Shown here in pieces: positions 36,902 through 46,977 of a DNA stretch of 58,021 bases. The stretch is from Pseudomonadota bacterium (GTDB lineage: Bacteria > Pseudomonadota > Gammaproteobacteria > Burkholderiales > Burkholderiaceae_B). The notes below the pieces were generated by a model. That model saw only the letters and a program-made list of their open reading frames with translations, did no database searches and was not told where the DNA came from. Each line of letters starts with the position of its first letter. Position 1 is the stretch's first letter. The stretch is from the NCBI GenBank assembly GCA_023425645.1, contig JAFACG010000055.1:1-58021 (forward strand). The letters are read 5' to 3'. Both the position numbers and the translations under genes were made by a program.

Positions 36902-37489
36902 ATGGAACGCATCATTGCAGCGGAATTCGATACTTTCGAGCAGGCCCAGAAGGCGTTCACGGCCCTGCAGGTGTACGGCCTGGCCATGCAGGACATGCAG
37001 ATCTTCTACCTGAAGCCCGGCGGCCAGCATGGCCAATATCCCATAGGAGGAGACAGGGCGACGGACAAGGCCTCGCGCGGAGGCGGCCGGGGGGCATTGC
37101 TGGGCGTGGCGCTGGGCGTGATCTCGGGCGCCCTGGTGGGCTGGTGGCTGCTGAGCCTGACCCAGTGGCCGCCGCTGGTACTCATTGCTTTCATCGCCCT
37201 GGGGGCCTATGTGGGCGCCATCTCCGGCGGTATCACGCGGCTGGGCGGGCGCGGCCGCCGCCGCGATCCCTTGAACCGGGTCTCGGGCGTGATGCTGGCC
37301 GCCCGGCAGGGGCAGGCCGACGAGCGCGGCGTGGTGGAGGTGTTGCAGAGCAACGGGGGCTATGCCATCGAATGGGCCCAGGGCACCTGGGCCGACGGCC
37401 AGTGGAAGGACTTCAATCCCACCCGCACCCCCCATTTGTATGACCTGCCGGGCAAGGGCCAGCACATCCACGAAGTGCGCAGCGGCTGA
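36902..37489 (+). CDS. Small glycine-rich inner-membrane protein, function unknown
   Basis: 195 residues. An N-terminal soluble part (MERIIAAEFDTFEQAQKAFT) resembles the general-stress-protein 17M-like/DUF1269 style, followed by a Gly-rich block and two hydrophobic segments (about residues 62-83 and 90-112), then a soluble C-terminal domain ending near HIHEVRSG. Proteins of this kind are often stress-induced, but no function is established. A GGGAG site lies before the ATG. It converges on the M20 peptidase gene with 9 bp between. Confidence 0.7.
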   Translation: MERIIAAEFDTFEQAQKAFTALQVYGLAMQDMQIFYLKPGGQHGQYPIGGDRATDKASRGGGRGALLGVALGVISGALVGWWLLSLTQWPPLVLIAFIALGAYVGAISGGITRLGGRGRRRDPLNRVSGVMLAARQGQADERGVVEVLQSNGGYAIEWAQGTWADGQWKDFNPTRTPHLYDLPGKGQHIHEVRSG

Positions 37490-37498
37490 ATCCGGGAT

Positions 37499-38623
37499 TC
37501 AGTCCAGGCGGGTCAGGGTCTCCATCCAGAACGAGCGGCGCAACGCCAGCGTGGAGACCAGGATGTGTTCGCGCAAGGTGTGGGCGCCGTCGCCGTCGGC
37601 CCCCAGGCCATCGAGCGTGGGCACGCCCAGCGCCGCGGTGAAGTTGGCGTCGCTGGCGCCCCCGGTCATGGGCGCCTCTTCCAGCGCAAGGCCCACTTGG
37701 CGGGCGAATTCCTGGCAGCGGGACAGCAGCCCGGCGGTGGCTTCGGTGCGGGACATCGCCGGCCGGTTCAGGGAAAAGGTCACCTCCAGCTTCACGTCCG
37801 GATTGACGGCGCGCAGGGCCTGGACCTGTTCGCGCAGCGCCTCGGCCGCCTGCGCATCCGGGACGCGGAAGTCCGCCCGTATGCTGCAATGCTCGGGCAC
37901 GACGTTCGGGGTCGTGCCGCCCGAAATCGTCCCCACGCTGACCGTCACCCCGCGCTCATAGTCCGTCAGAGCCTGCAGCGCCAGAACCTGGTGGGCGACT
38001 TCCTCGATGGCATTGCGGCCTTTCTGGTGCTGGATGCCGGCGTGGGCCGGACGCCCGCGGGCGGCGAGCTGAATGAAGCCCGTGCCCTTGCGGGCGGTGA
38101 CGCAGCGGCCTTCTTCGACGCGGGCGGGTTCGCAGACCAGCGCATAGCGCGAGCGGCGCGCAAACGCCTCGGTATGGGGGCGGGACAGATGGCTGCCGGT
38201 TTCTTCGTCGGGCAGCAGCACCATGTCCACGGGCAGACGGGTCTGCCCGGCGACCGCGCCCAGGGCGGACAGCGCCAGACATACGCCGGCCTTCATGTCG
38301 TAGATGCCGGGCCCGTAGAGCCGGTCGTCCTCGCGCCGCACGGGATTCTTCTCCAGCGTGCCCAGCGGGTGCACCGTGTCGTAGTGGCCCAGGACCAATA
38401 TGCCTTCGCGCTCGTCGCCGTCGGAGCGGTTGTGTATATGCAGCAGGGGAGCGCCGGCATCGCCCATGTCCACGGCCTGCACGGCCAGGCCCAGCTCGCG
38501 GGCGTCCTGGCTGATCAAAGCGGCCATGGCCTGCAGCGCGGCCTGGTCGTGGGAAGGGGATTCCAGCCTCGTCCAGCGTTCTATCTGCTGCACGAGGGCG
38601 TCGGTGATGGTGTCGGTGGTCAT
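37499..38623 (-). CDS. M20-family metallopeptidase, carboxypeptidase G2-like
   Basis: 374 residues. Zinc ligands are visible in VLGHYDTVHP (His and catalytic Asp), YGPGIYDMKAG (bridging Asp), LLPDEETGS (catalytic Glu pair) and a late histidine in DGAHTLREH. The lid domain contains RGRPAHAGIQHQKGRNAIEE, typical of the glutamate carboxypeptidase/CPG2 group that removes a C-terminal residue or splits an amide. There is no signal sequence, so it acts in the cytoplasm. Its ATG overlaps the stop of the ABC ATPase gene by 4 bp, making it the last gene of the Dpp-like operon: the imported peptide or N-acyl amino acid is probably its substrate. Confidence 0.9.
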   Translation of the reverse strand: MTTDTITDALVQQIERWTRLESPSHDQAALQAMAALISQDARELGLAVQAVDMGDAGAPLLHIHNRSDGDEREGILVLGHYDTVHPLGTLEKNPVRREDDRLYGPGIYDMKAGVCLALSALGAVAGQTRLPVDMVLLPDEETGSHLSRPHTEAFARRSRYALVCEPARVEEGRCVTARKGTGFIQLAARGRPAHAGIQHQKGRNAIEEVAHQVLALQALTDYERGVTVSVGTISGGTTPNVVPEHCSIRADFRVPDAQAAEALREQVQALRAVNPDVKLEVTFSLNRPAMSRTEATAGLLSRCQEFARQVGLALEEAPMTGGASDANFTAALGVPTLDGLGADGDGAHTLREHILVSTLALRRSFWMETLTRLD

Positions 38624-39633
38624 GGCGTGGTGTCGAGTGGTCGGATATGGTGGCAGGCGGCCTGGTGGCCGGTGCCTATGGTTTGCAGGGCGGGCGCGGC
38701 CTGGCGGCAGATGTCCGTGGCCAGGGGGCAGCGCGGATGGAAGGTGCAGCCCGGCGGCGGCTTCAGGGGGGAGGGGATTTCGCCCTGGATGGGGGCGAAC
38801 TCGCGCCGCCGGCGCTGCACGTCGGGCATCTCGGCCAGCAGGGCCTGGGTGTAGGGATGCGCGGCATGGCTGAAGATCTCGGCCGTGGGCGCCATCTCCA
38901 CGATGCGGCCCAGGTACATGATGGCCACCCGGTCGGAGATGTGGCGCACCACGCCCAGGTCATGGCTGATGAACAGGTAGGTGAAGCCGTGGCGGCTGCG
39001 CAGGTCCATGAACAGGTTGATGACCTGCGCCTGGATGGATACGTCCAGGGCGGCCACGGGCTCGTCGCACACCAGGAAGTCGGGCTGCACCATCAGGGCG
39101 CGGGCGATGCCGATGCGCTGGCGCTGCCCGCCCGAGATCTGATGGGGCAGGCGGTCGCGGTATTCGGCGGCCAGGCCCACTTCGGCCAGGGCCTGGTCCA
39201 CGCGCGCCGGTATGTCCTGACGGGGCGCCAGCTTGTGCACGTGCAGCGCCTCGCCCAGGATCTGGTGCAGTTTCTGTTTCGGGTTGAGCGAGGCCTGCGG
39301 ATCCTGGAAGATCATCTGCACTCCCAGCGTGTAGTCCAGCCTGTCCTTGGGGCCCAGGCCGGCCACGTCGCGGCCTTTGTAAAGAACCTGTCCCGCCGAG
39401 GGCCGGATCAGGCCGGCCACCATGCGGCCCAGGGTGGACTTGCCGCAGCCCGATTCGCCCACCAGGCCGACCACCTCGCCGGCGGCGATGCTCAGGTCGA
39501 CGGTGTTGACGGCATGGACCGTCGGCAGCTCGGGCGCCTGGCCGAGGGCCTTCATCAGTTTGTAGGCCAGGTCCGGCGAGCGGCTGAATTGCTTGCGCAG
39601 GCCGCGCAGTTCGATGACGGGCGTCGTGCTCAT
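38620..39633 (-). CDS. Dipeptide/oligopeptide ABC importer ATPase (DppF-like)
   Basis: 337 residues. Walker [10 protein letters not shown], signature [15 protein letters not shown], Walker [13 protein letters not shown], and the C-terminal oligopeptide-type Cys motif ([14 protein letters not shown]). It pairs with the DppD-like ATPase. The ATG at 39633 overlaps that gene's stop by 4 bp, and its own stop overlaps the M20 peptidase start, so the three are translationally coupled. The long upstream frame overlaps the DppD gene and is not used. Confidence 0.92.
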   Translation of the reverse strand: MSTTPVIELRGLRKQFSRSPDLAYKLMKALGQAPELPTVHAVNTVDLSIAAGEVVGLVGESGCGKSTLGRMVAGLIRPSAGQVLYKGRDVAGLGPKDRLDYTLGVQMIFQDPQASLNPKQKLHQILGEALHVHKLAPRQDIPARVDQALAEVGLAAEYRDRLPHQISGGQRQRIGIARALMVQPDFLVCDEPVAALDVSIQAQVINLFMDLRSRHGFTYLFISHDLGVVRHISDRVAIMYLGRIVEMAPTAEIFSHAAHPYTQALLAEMPDVQRRRREFAPIQGEIPSPLKPPPGCTFHPRCPLATDICRQAAPALQTIGTGHQAACHHIRPLDTTP

Positions 39634-40616
39634 GATGCCTCGTTGATCAAGGGGTGGAAGCAGCGGTAGTCCTGCCGCCCGTGGCGGCGGATCTCGGGTG
39701 CGGACTGGCCGCAGCGCTCGCTGGCGCGGGGGCAGCGGGGGCGGAAAGTACAGCCCGCCTCCCGGCCGGTCAGGGTGGGGGCCATGCCGTCGATCTGCTG
39801 CAGGCGCTGTCCGGGAACGGTGGCTCCGGGCATGGAGTCCAGCAGGCCGCGCGTATAGGGATGGACCGGCCGGGCCAGTACCTCGGCGACCGGGCCGTGC
39901 TCGACGATGCGGCCGGCATACATCACGGCCACCTGGTCGGCCAGTTCGGCGATCACCCCCAGGTCGTGGGTGATCCAGATCATGGCCGTCTGGTGCTCGC
40001 GGCACAGGGTCTGCATCTGGTAGAGGATCTGGGCCTGGATGGTCACGTCCAGCGCGGTGGTCGGCTCGTCGGCAATGATCAGGTCGGGCTGGTTCAGCAT
40101 GGCGATGGCGATGGCCACGCGCTGGCGCATGCCGCCGGAGAATTCGTGCGGATACTGGTCCAGGCGGCTTTCGGGCGCCGGGATGCCGACCTGGGCGAGC
40201 GCTTCCACGCAGCGCTGGCGGGCCTGGCGGCGCGGGGTGCGCGGATGATGGGTCAGGATGGCCTCCATCATCTGCTCGCCCACCTTCAGTACCGGGTTCA
40301 GCGTCATCAGCGGATCCTGGAAGATCATGGCGATGCGGTCGCCGCGCAGCGCGCGCATGCCTTCTTCGTCCAGGGCGCGCAGGTCGCGCCCCTGGAACAG
40401 GACGCGGCCGGCGATGACCTCGCCGGGCGGGTCGATCAGGCCCAGCAGGGAAAAGCCCGTCACGGACTTGCCCGAACCGGATTCGCCCACCAGGCCCAGG
40501 ATTTCGCCGCGGCGCACGGTCAGCTCGACGCCGTCCACGGCCAGCCAGGCGCCGTCTTCGGTATGGAAGGCCGTTTGCAGGCCTTCGACATGGAGTAGGG
40601 GTGTGTCAGGAGTCAT
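39630..40616 (-). CDS. Dipeptide/oligopeptide ABC importer ATPase (DppD-like)
   Basis: 328 residues. Walker A GESGSGKS, signature FSGGMRQR, Walker [13 protein letters not shown], and a C-terminal Cys motif ([14 protein letters not shown]), the oligo_HPY tail common to DppD/OppD. It forms the ATPase heterodimer with the next gene's product. Its ATG follows directly on the stop of the DppC-like permease gene. Confidence 0.92.
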   Translation of the reverse strand: MTPDTPLLHVEGLQTAFHTEDGAWLAVDGVELTVRRGEILGLVGESGSGKSVTGFSLLGLIDPPGEVIAGRVLFQGRDLRALDEEGMRALRGDRIAMIFQDPLMTLNPVLKVGEQMMEAILTHHPRTPRRQARQRCVEALAQVGIPAPESRLDQYPHEFSGGMRQRVAIAIAMLNQPDLIIADEPTTALDVTIQAQILYQMQTLCREHQTAMIWITHDLGVIAELADQVAVMYAGRIVEHGPVAEVLARPVHPYTRGLLDSMPGATVPGQRLQQIDGMAPTLTGREAGCTFRPRCPRASERCGQSAPEIRRHGRQDYRCFHPLINEAS

Positions 40617-41537
40617 TTAGCGTCGCGGGTCCAGGCTCTCGCGCAGGCGATCGCCCACGATGTTGATGGACAGGATGAGCAGCAGCAGGGCCACGCCCGG
40701 GAAGATGCTGATCCAGTAGTCGCCCGAAAGCAGGTATTCGAAGCCGCTGGAGATCAGCAGGCCCAGGGAGGGTTCGGTCACGGGCACGCCCACGCCCAGG
40801 AAGGACAGCGTGGCCTCCAGCGTGATGGCCGTGGCGATCTGTATCGTGGCAAAGACCATGATGGGGCCCAGGCAGTTGGGCATCAGGTGGCGCAGCATGA
40901 TGCGCCAGGCGGGAAAGCCCAGGTTCTGCGCCGCCTCGATGTATTCCTTGCGGCGCTCCTGCAGGGCGCGGCCGCGCATGATGCGGGCGTAGTGGGCCCA
41001 TTGCACCACCACCAGGGCGATGATCACCTTGTCGATGCCCCGCCCCAGCATGGCCAGCAGCACCAGGGCCACCAGAATGGTCGGAAAGCCCAGGATGAAG
41101 TCCACGCAGCGCATGACCAGGGTGTCCACCCAGCCGCCGCGGAAGGCGGCCAGCAGGCCCAGCAGCGAGCCGATCAGCGTGGACAGGATCACGGCGCCCA
41201 GTCCGACCAGCAGGCTGATGCGCAGCCCGTAGAGGATGGCGCTGAGCATGTCGCGCCCTTGGGCGTCGGTGCCCAGCCAGTAGACCTGGCCGTCCATATT
41301 GGTCGAGCCCGGCGGCAGGCGGCCGTCCAGGATGTCCAGCGAGAGCAGGTCATAGGGATTCTGCGGGGCGAACAGCGGGGCGGCCAGCACGATGGCGATC
41401 AGGATGGCCAGGGTCCACAGGCAGCGGCGCGCGCTGGGACGGGCGTGCAGGCGCCGCAGGATGCGGCGGCGCTGGGGCGTCTGCTGCAGGGGGGCTACCC
41501 GGGCGGGCGGGGTCTGGATGTGATTGGGGGTTTTCAT
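40617..41537 (-). CDS. Dipeptide/oligopeptide ABC importer permease (DppC-like)
   Basis: 306 residues with six membrane segments; the N-terminal cytoplasmic extension is basic and ends in RRCLWTLAILIAIVLAAP. The motif YWLGTDAQGRDMLS and the coupling loop EYIEAAQNLGFPAWRIMLRH are typical of OppC/DppC. It pairs with the DppB-like permease encoded immediately upstream (1 bp apart). Confidence 0.92.
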   Translation of the reverse strand: MKTPNHIQTPPARVAPLQQTPQRRRILRRLHARPSARRCLWTLAILIAIVLAAPLFAPQNPYDLLSLDILDGRLPPGSTNMDGQVYWLGTDAQGRDMLSAILYGLRISLLVGLGAVILSTLIGSLLGLLAAFRGGWVDTLVMRCVDFILGFPTILVALVLLAMLGRGIDKVIIALVVVQWAHYARIMRGRALQERRKEYIEAAQNLGFPAWRIMLRHLMPNCLGPIMVFATIQIATAITLEATLSFLGVGVPVTEPSLGLLISSGFEYLLSGDYWISIFPGVALLLLILSINIVGDRLRESLDPRR

Positions 41538-41538
41538 A

Positions 41539-42516
41539 TCAGGCGCTGGGCTCCATCAGTTGGACGCGCGGGTCCAGCACGGCATACAGGATGTCCACGA
41601 TCAGATTGATCAGCACGAACAGCAGCGTGACCAGCATCACATAGGCCACGATGACGGGGCGATCCAGCTGGTAGACGCTGTCGATCAGCAGCTTGCCCAT
41701 GCCGGGCCAGGAAAAGACGGTCTCGGTGATGGTCGAATAGGCGATCAGCGAGCCGAATTCCATGCCGATCACGGTGACCACCGGGATCAGGATGTTGCGC
41801 AGGATGTGGCGGCGCACGATGCGGCCCGGACGCAGGCCCTTGGCGCGCGCAAAGCGCACGTAGTCCTGGCTCTGGGCTTCCGATACGCCCGAGGCCGTCA
41901 TGCGCAGGATCAGCGCGATATTGGCCACCGCCAGGTTCACGGCGGGCAGGGCCAGGTGGCGCCAGCCTTCGGCGCTGAACAGGCTGAAGGGCACGCCCAG
42001 CACGTCCACCGTGGGACCCCGGCCGGAGGCCGGCAGCCAGCCCAGCCACACGGCAAAGAGCAGGATGAACACCATGCCCTGCCAGAAGTTGGGCAGGGAA
42101 AAACCCAGCACGGAGCCGCCCATGATGCCCCGGCCCAGCCAGCGGTCGCGGTACAGGCCGGCGACCAGGCCCAGCGGGATGCCCAGCAGGCAGGTCAGGG
42201 CGATGGCCACGGTCACCAGCTCCAGCGTGGCCGGAAAGCGCTGCAGGATCAGCTCCACGGCGGACACCCCGTGCACGAAGGAGGTGCCCAGGTCGCCCTG
42301 CAGGGCCCGGGAGAGGAAATGGAAATACTGCTGCCACAGCGGCAGGTCCAGGCCGAGGCGGGCGATCAGCGCGTCGCGCTCGGCCTGTCCCACGTCAGGA
42401 CTGACCAGCAATTCGATGGGGTCGCCCACCGCGTACACCGCGGCGAACACCACGACGGACACGGCCAGCAGCACCAGCACGCTTTGCAGCAGGCGGCGGA
42501 CAATGAAAATGGCCAA
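41539..42516 (-). CDS. Dipeptide/oligopeptide ABC importer permease (DppB-like)
   Basis: 325 residues with six membrane segments. It opens MAIFIVRRLLQSVLVLLAVS and has the coupling loop QDYVRFARAKGLRPGRIVRR and the DppB-type end LLFVLINLIVDILYAVLDPR. It lies 34 bp after the receptor gene and one base before the DppC-like gene, in a six-gene leftward operon that ends with the M20 peptidase. Confidence 0.92.
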   Translation of the reverse strand: MAIFIVRRLLQSVLVLLAVSVVVFAAVYAVGDPIELLVSPDVGQAERDALIARLGLDLPLWQQYFHFLSRALQGDLGTSFVHGVSAVELILQRFPATLELVTVAIALTCLLGIPLGLVAGLYRDRWLGRGIMGGSVLGFSLPNFWQGMVFILLFAVWLGWLPASGRGPTVDVLGVPFSLFSAEGWRHLALPAVNLAVANIALILRMTASGVSEAQSQDYVRFARAKGLRPGRIVRRHILRNILIPVVTVIGMEFGSLIAYSTITETVFSWPGMGKLLIDSVYQLDRPVIVAYVMLVTLLFVLINLIVDILYAVLDPRVQLMEPSA

Positions 42517-42550
42517 TGCGTTACTCCTTACTCATCAGTCCTGCGAGGGC

Positions 42551-44161
42551 TTACCGGGCAGGGCGCGCGGCCGTGGCCATGGTGCGCTGGTCGGCGCGGC
42601 CTTCATACTGGATGTCGCCGCGGTAGGCCCATACGCCGCTCTCGAAGTGCAGCGGGATGCTGGGCATCTCGTCCAGGGCGATCTTGACGGCCTGCTGCAG
42701 CAGGGCGCTGCGCTTGTCGTCGTCCAGCGTGCGCACCGCCTCCAGGTAGACTTTGTCCAGCTCGGGATTGGAGTAGCGGCCGTAGTTGCTGCTGCCCACA
42801 CCCAGCTCGGGGTTGCGGGTGGTGATCCAGTACTGCAGGAAGTTGCTGGCCTCGCCCGTCTCCGAGCCCCAGCCGCCCAGGGACGCGCTCATCTCCAGCT
42901 TGGCGCGCTTGGGGAAGTACACCGAGCGGGTCATGGTGTCGACCTGGGTCTTGATGCCCACGCGGCTCAGGTACTGGGCCACGGCCTGGGTCAGCTGGGC
43001 GTCGTTGATGTAGCGGTCGTTGGTGGCCGACAGCGTCAGCTCGAAGCCGTCCGGGTAGCCGGCCTCGGCCAGCAGCTCCTTGGCTTTCTTGGGGTTGTAC
43101 TCCAGCGGGGGCGCGCCTTCGATGGAGCCGAACATGCCCGGCGGGATGAACTGGTTGGCCGGCTCGGCCACGCCGTCCATGATGCGCTCGACGATGGCCT
43201 TGCGGTCGATGGCCAGCGACATGGCCTGGCGCACCTTGGCGTTCTGCAGCGGATTGTCGCCCTTGGGGGACTTGACCAGCGGGCTTTGCTCGCGGCCGGC
43301 GTCCAGCTGGAAGAACATGACGCGCACGGAGGGCTTGACGGTGTAGGCGAAGCCGCTGTCCTTGATGCGCTTGAGATCGCGCGCGGCCGGGTTCTCGATC
43401 AGGTCGAAGTCGCCGGCCAGCAGGCCGGTCAGGCGCGGACCGGCGGCGGGCACGGCTGTCATGCGCACCTGCTCCCAGGCGGGCGCCTCGCCCCAGTACT
43501 GGGGATTGCGCTCCAGCACGATGCCCGAGCCCTTCACATAGGATTTGAGTAGGTAGGGGCCGGTTCCCACCACCAGGTCACCTTTGTTGAAATCGGCGAC
43601 GGTGGGCCAGGGGCTGGTGACGCCGCAGCCTTCCTTGGGCGCGTAGCGCAGCTGCTCGTGCTTGGCGATGCCGCTCCAGATCATGGGCGCGCGGGCCAGC
43701 TCGTTGGGCAGCACGGGATAGGGCGCGGCGGTCTTCAGGCGCACGGTGTGGGCGTCGGGCGTCTCGATGGCCACGATGCGGCGGGCCACATTGGTCAGGC
43801 CCCCGCCGATGGCGGTCTCGTTGTTCAGGATGCGGCAGAAGCTGAACACCACATCCTGGGCGGTGAAGGGTTCGCCATTGGAGAAGCGCGCGCGCTCGTC
43901 CAGCTTGAAGGTCCAGGTCGTGTCGTCCGTGGCTTCCCAGGACTTGGCCAGCGCGGGCGTGAGCTTCATGTCCGGGCTCATGGCCACCAGGGGCTGGAAG
44001 ATGTGATAGATCAACGCCTCATTGGGCGTGGTCTGGTGGTAGTGCGGGTCCACGGCGGTGGGTTCGGAAGCCAGGCCGATCTTCAGGGTCTGGGCGGAAG
44101 CGGCGCCCGCGAACAGACAGGCCAGGCCGGCGGCCAGGGTGGTGAGCAATGGCTTTTTCAT
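42551..44161 (-). CDS. Dipeptide/oligopeptide ABC importer substrate-binding protein (SBP_bac_5)
   Basis: 536 residues. A signal sequence (LAAGLACLFAGAASAQ) precedes TLKIGLASEPTAVDPHYH; the family-typical stretches NEALIYHIFQPLVAMSPDM and LAKSWEATDDTTWTFKLDE follow. It captures the peptide or peptide-like solute in the periplasm. First gene of the operon, divergent from a LysR regulator across 188 bp that is AT-rich around 44205-44275, where the operator and promoters should lie. Confidence 0.92.
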   Translation of the reverse strand: MKKPLLTTLAAGLACLFAGAASAQTLKIGLASEPTAVDPHYHQTTPNEALIYHIFQPLVAMSPDMKLTPALAKSWEATDDTTWTFKLDERARFSNGEPFTAQDVVFSFCRILNNETAIGGGLTNVARRIVAIETPDAHTVRLKTAAPYPVLPNELARAPMIWSGIAKHEQLRYAPKEGCGVTSPWPTVADFNKGDLVVGTGPYLLKSYVKGSGIVLERNPQYWGEAPAWEQVRMTAVPAAGPRLTGLLAGDFDLIENPAARDLKRIKDSGFAYTVKPSVRVMFFQLDAGREQSPLVKSPKGDNPLQNAKVRQAMSLAIDRKAIVERIMDGVAEPANQFIPPGMFGSIEGAPPLEYNPKKAKELLAEAGYPDGFELTLSATNDRYINDAQLTQAVAQYLSRVGIKTQVDTMTRSVYFPKRAKLEMSASLGGWGSETGEASNFLQYWITTRNPELGVGSSNYGRYSNPELDKVYLEAVRTLDDDKRSALLQQAVKIALDEMPSIPLHFESGVWAYRGDIQYEGRADQRTMATAARPAR

Positions 44162-44349
44162 GGGCAGCGAGTCCCCTATGTAATAGGTGTTATCGAAAAC
44201 GAGGGCTTATTCTAGGAGGCGTCATGTTTCTATACAATTAGAATATTTAGAGAATGATTTGCCTGAATTAGAAAGCTTTGTGCGGGAAAACCCTAGACTT
44301 CCCTAGGGAGCAGGCCCGGCGCGGAATCTGGTTTTTAGGGAGAATTGGC

Positions 44350-45261
44350 GTGCAAAGCCTGGCTTTTAAATACTTTTATGAAGTGGCCCAGACCGGCAGT
44401 CTGAGCGCGGCCTCCGAGTCCCTGCACGTGGCGATCTCGGCCATCAGCCGGCAGATCTCCACCCTGGAGCAGCGCCTGGGCACGCCGCTGTTCGAGCGCA
44501 GCGCGCGCGGCATGCGCCTGACCGAGGCCGGGCAGTTGCTGCTGCGCCATGTGCGCCGCTCCTTGCTGGAAACCGAAGCCGCCTTCGAGCAGATCGCCGC
44601 CTTGCGCGGCGCCGAGCGCAGCCCCATACGCATCGCTTGCACGCAGGGCCTGGCCAACGAGCTCGTGCCGGGCGCCATCGCCGCTTTCGGGCGCAAGCAC
44701 CCTCGTTGCCGCTTCCGCATCTGGGTGGACAGCGCGCGCGGCGCCACCGAGCGCGTGGCGGCCGGCGAGGCCGACATGGCGGTCACGTTCAGCACCACGC
44801 CCGCCGACCACGTGCAGGTGCGCTATGCGCACAGCGCCGCCGCCCTGGCCGTCATGTCCCAGACTCATCCGCTGGCCGAGCGCCGACGCCTGTCGCTCAA
44901 GGATCTGGTTGACTATCCCCTGGCGCTGACCGACGAGAACACCTCCACCTATCGCCTGTTCCAGCTGGCGTCCAACATGGCGGGCCTGAACCTGCAGCCG
45001 CGGGTGTTCAGCAATTACGCCGAGGCCCTGCATGCCTATGTGCGCGACAGCCAGGCGGTGCTGTTCGCCAGCTATGTATCGATCTCCGAGCGCCTGCGGC
45101 CCAACCGCCTGGTGGCCATTCCGCTGCGCAATACGGAAATGCATGCGCGCACCATACAGGTTCAGGTGATGTCGGGGCGCATTTTGCCGGATATGATGGA
45201 GCAGTTTATTGAGTTCATGATTCGTCGCGTGCACGAAGTCAGCGAGGCGGCGCCACGGTAA
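44350..45261 (+). CDS. LysR-family transcriptional regulator
   Basis: 303 residues. Winged helix with SLAFKYFYEVAQTGSLSAAS and AISAISRQISTLEQRLGTPL, then an effector domain. The start is a GTG at 44350 behind an AGGGAGA site; the ATG-led extension upstream lacks family features. It is divergent from the Dpp-like receptor gene and lies upstream of the branched-chain-type importer, so it could control either; divergence favours the peptide operon. Confidence 0.9.
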   Translation: MQSLAFKYFYEVAQTGSLSAASESLHVAISAISRQISTLEQRLGTPLFERSARGMRLTEAGQLLLRHVRRSLLETEAAFEQIAALRGAERSPIRIACTQGLANELVPGAIAAFGRKHPRCRFRIWVDSARGATERVAAGEADMAVTFSTTPADHVQVRYAHSAAALAVMSQTHPLAERRRLSLKDLVDYPLALTDENTSTYRLFQLASNMAGLNLQPRVFSNYAEALHAYVRDSQAVLFASYVSISERLRPNRLVAIPLRNTEMHARTIQVQVMSGRILPDMMEQFIEFMIRRVHEVSEAAPR

Positions 45262-45527
45262 TAGTCTGGCTTATTAAGCGTAGGCGCTGAATATTTTTAT
45301 TTGCTCCTCTTCGTCGGCCAAGGCCTTTTTCTGCTGGATCCGTTCTATGTTCCATGCAATTTCGACATTGTGCACGGCCTGGCATGTTTCAGGGTTGAAG
45401 TGTTCAAGGGTATATCCCTAGGCCATGGCCGATTTACTCGCAAAATCGCTATGTGTACACTTCAAATCACTAAAACAAGGCAGGTAGTCGAAACCTTTTT
45501 TCGCTTCACGAGCCCACGGAGAAGACA

Positions 45528-46745
45528 ATGAAGAAGATGGTTGCAGGTGCACAACTGGCCGGCGTGCTGGTGTTCAACACCCTGGCCGGCGCCGCCGTCG
45601 CAGACGGCGTGATCAAGATCGGCGAACTCAACAGCTACAAGACGCAGCCCGCCTTCCTCGGGCCGTACAAGAACGGCATGGAACTGGCGGTCGAGCAGAT
45701 CAACCAGGCCGGCGGCATCAACGGCAAGCAGCTGCAGCTGATCATCAAGGACGACAATTCCAATCCGGGCGACGCCGTGCGCGCGGCCGAAGAGCTGATC
45801 TCCCGCGACAAGGTGGACGTGCTGACCGGCACCTTCCTGTCCAACATCGGCCTGGCCATCACGGACTTTGCCAAGCATAAGAAAGTCTTTTTCCTGGCCA
45901 GCGAGCCGCTGACCGACAAGATCGTGTGGGCGGACGGCAACCGCTATACCTTCCGCCTGCGCAATTCCACCTATATGCAGGTGGCCATGCTGGTGCCCGA
46001 GGCCGTCAAGCTGAACAAGAAGCGCTGGGCCATCGTCTACCCCAACTACGAATACGGCCAGTCCGCCGTGGCCACCTTCAAGACGCTGATGAAGCAAGCC
46101 CAGCCGGACGTCGAGTTCGTGGCCGAGCAGGCCACGCCGCTGGGCAAGGTGGACGCCGGGGCGGTGGTGCAGGCGCTGTCCGAAGCCAAGCCCGATGCGA
46201 TCTTCAACGTGCTGTTCGCCTCCGACCTGGCGCGCCTGGTGCGGGCCGGCAGCCAGCGCAACTTCTTCAACAAGGACATGCCCGTGGTCAGCATGCTGAC
46301 CGGCGAACCCGAGTACCTGGATCCGCTGGGCGAAGAGACGCCCGAGGGCTGGATCGTGACCGGCTACCCCTGGTATGCCATCGATACGCCCGAGCACCAG
46401 AAGTTCCTGCAGGCCTATCAGGAAAAGTACAAGGACTATCCGCGCCTGGGCACCATCATCGGCTACAGCGCCATCCTGTCGCTGGCCGCCGGCATCGAGA
46501 AGGCCGGCTCCACGGACACGGAGGCCATGATCAAGGCCTTCCGCGGCCTGGAGCTGATGACCCCGTTCGGCCCCATCACCTACCGCACCCAGGACCAGCA
46601 ATCGACGCAAGGCGCCTATGTGGGCGTGCTGGCCAAGAAGGACGGCAAGGGCATCATGACCAACATCCGCTACGCCGACGGCAAGGACGTGCAGCCCACG
46701 GATGAACAGGTGCGCCAATGGCGCCCCGAAGCCGCCAATCAATAA
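45528..46745 (+). CDS. Branched-chain amino acid-type ABC receptor (LivJ-like)
   Basis: 405 residues. Signal sequence (cut near GAAVADG), then VIKIGELNSYKTQPAFLGPY and EQINQAGGINGKQLQLIIKD, the opening of type I periplasmic binding proteins. Relatives bind branched-chain amino acids, amides, urea or aromatic acids; the ligand here is unknown. A GGAG site precedes the ATG. A stem-loop just after the stop may raise its mRNA level over the downstream genes. Confidence 0.9.
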   Translation: MKKMVAGAQLAGVLVFNTLAGAAVADGVIKIGELNSYKTQPAFLGPYKNGMELAVEQINQAGGINGKQLQLIIKDDNSNPGDAVRAAEELISRDKVDVLTGTFLSNIGLAITDFAKHKKVFFLASEPLTDKIVWADGNRYTFRLRNSTYMQVAMLVPEAVKLNKKRWAIVYPNYEYGQSAVATFKTLMKQAQPDVEFVAEQATPLGKVDAGAVVQALSEAKPDAIFNVLFASDLARLVRAGSQRNFFNKDMPVVSMLTGEPEYLDPLGEETPEGWIVTGYPWYAIDTPEHQKFLQAYQEKYKDYPRLGTIIGYSAILSLAAGIEKAGSTDTEAMIKAFRGLELMTPFGPITYRTQDQQSTQGAYVGVLAKKDGKGIMTNIRYADGKDVQPTDEQVRQWRPEAANQ

Positions 46746-46751
46746 TGCAAG

Positions 46752-46772
46752 GGGGCCTCTGAACCAGGCCCC
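46752..46772 (+). promoter_or_regulatory. Stem-loop after the LivJ-like gene
   Basis: A perfect 7-bp stem (GGGGCCT, AGGCCCC) with a 7-nt loop lies 7 bp after the stop codon, without a T-run. Such intercistronic stems often protect receptor mRNA from decay so that it outnumbers the permease. Function is inferred from position only. Confidence 0.4.
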
Positions 46773-46977
46773 GCGTCGCGCGCCTTTGCGGGTCCGGATG
46801 ATCCGCGGCGTTGTGAATCCTTGCGATGGCAAGGGCTGTCGCGGCGGTTTGCGCCTTGCACCTCATTCCGAAGCGCAAGTGCCGCTTGCCGTCCTGGTTC
46901 ATAGGCTCCTGGTGGCTCAGGCTTTTCTGTAGACCGGCGCGCCGGGGGGCGCGCCACTTCTTCTCACGCGAGGCAAT

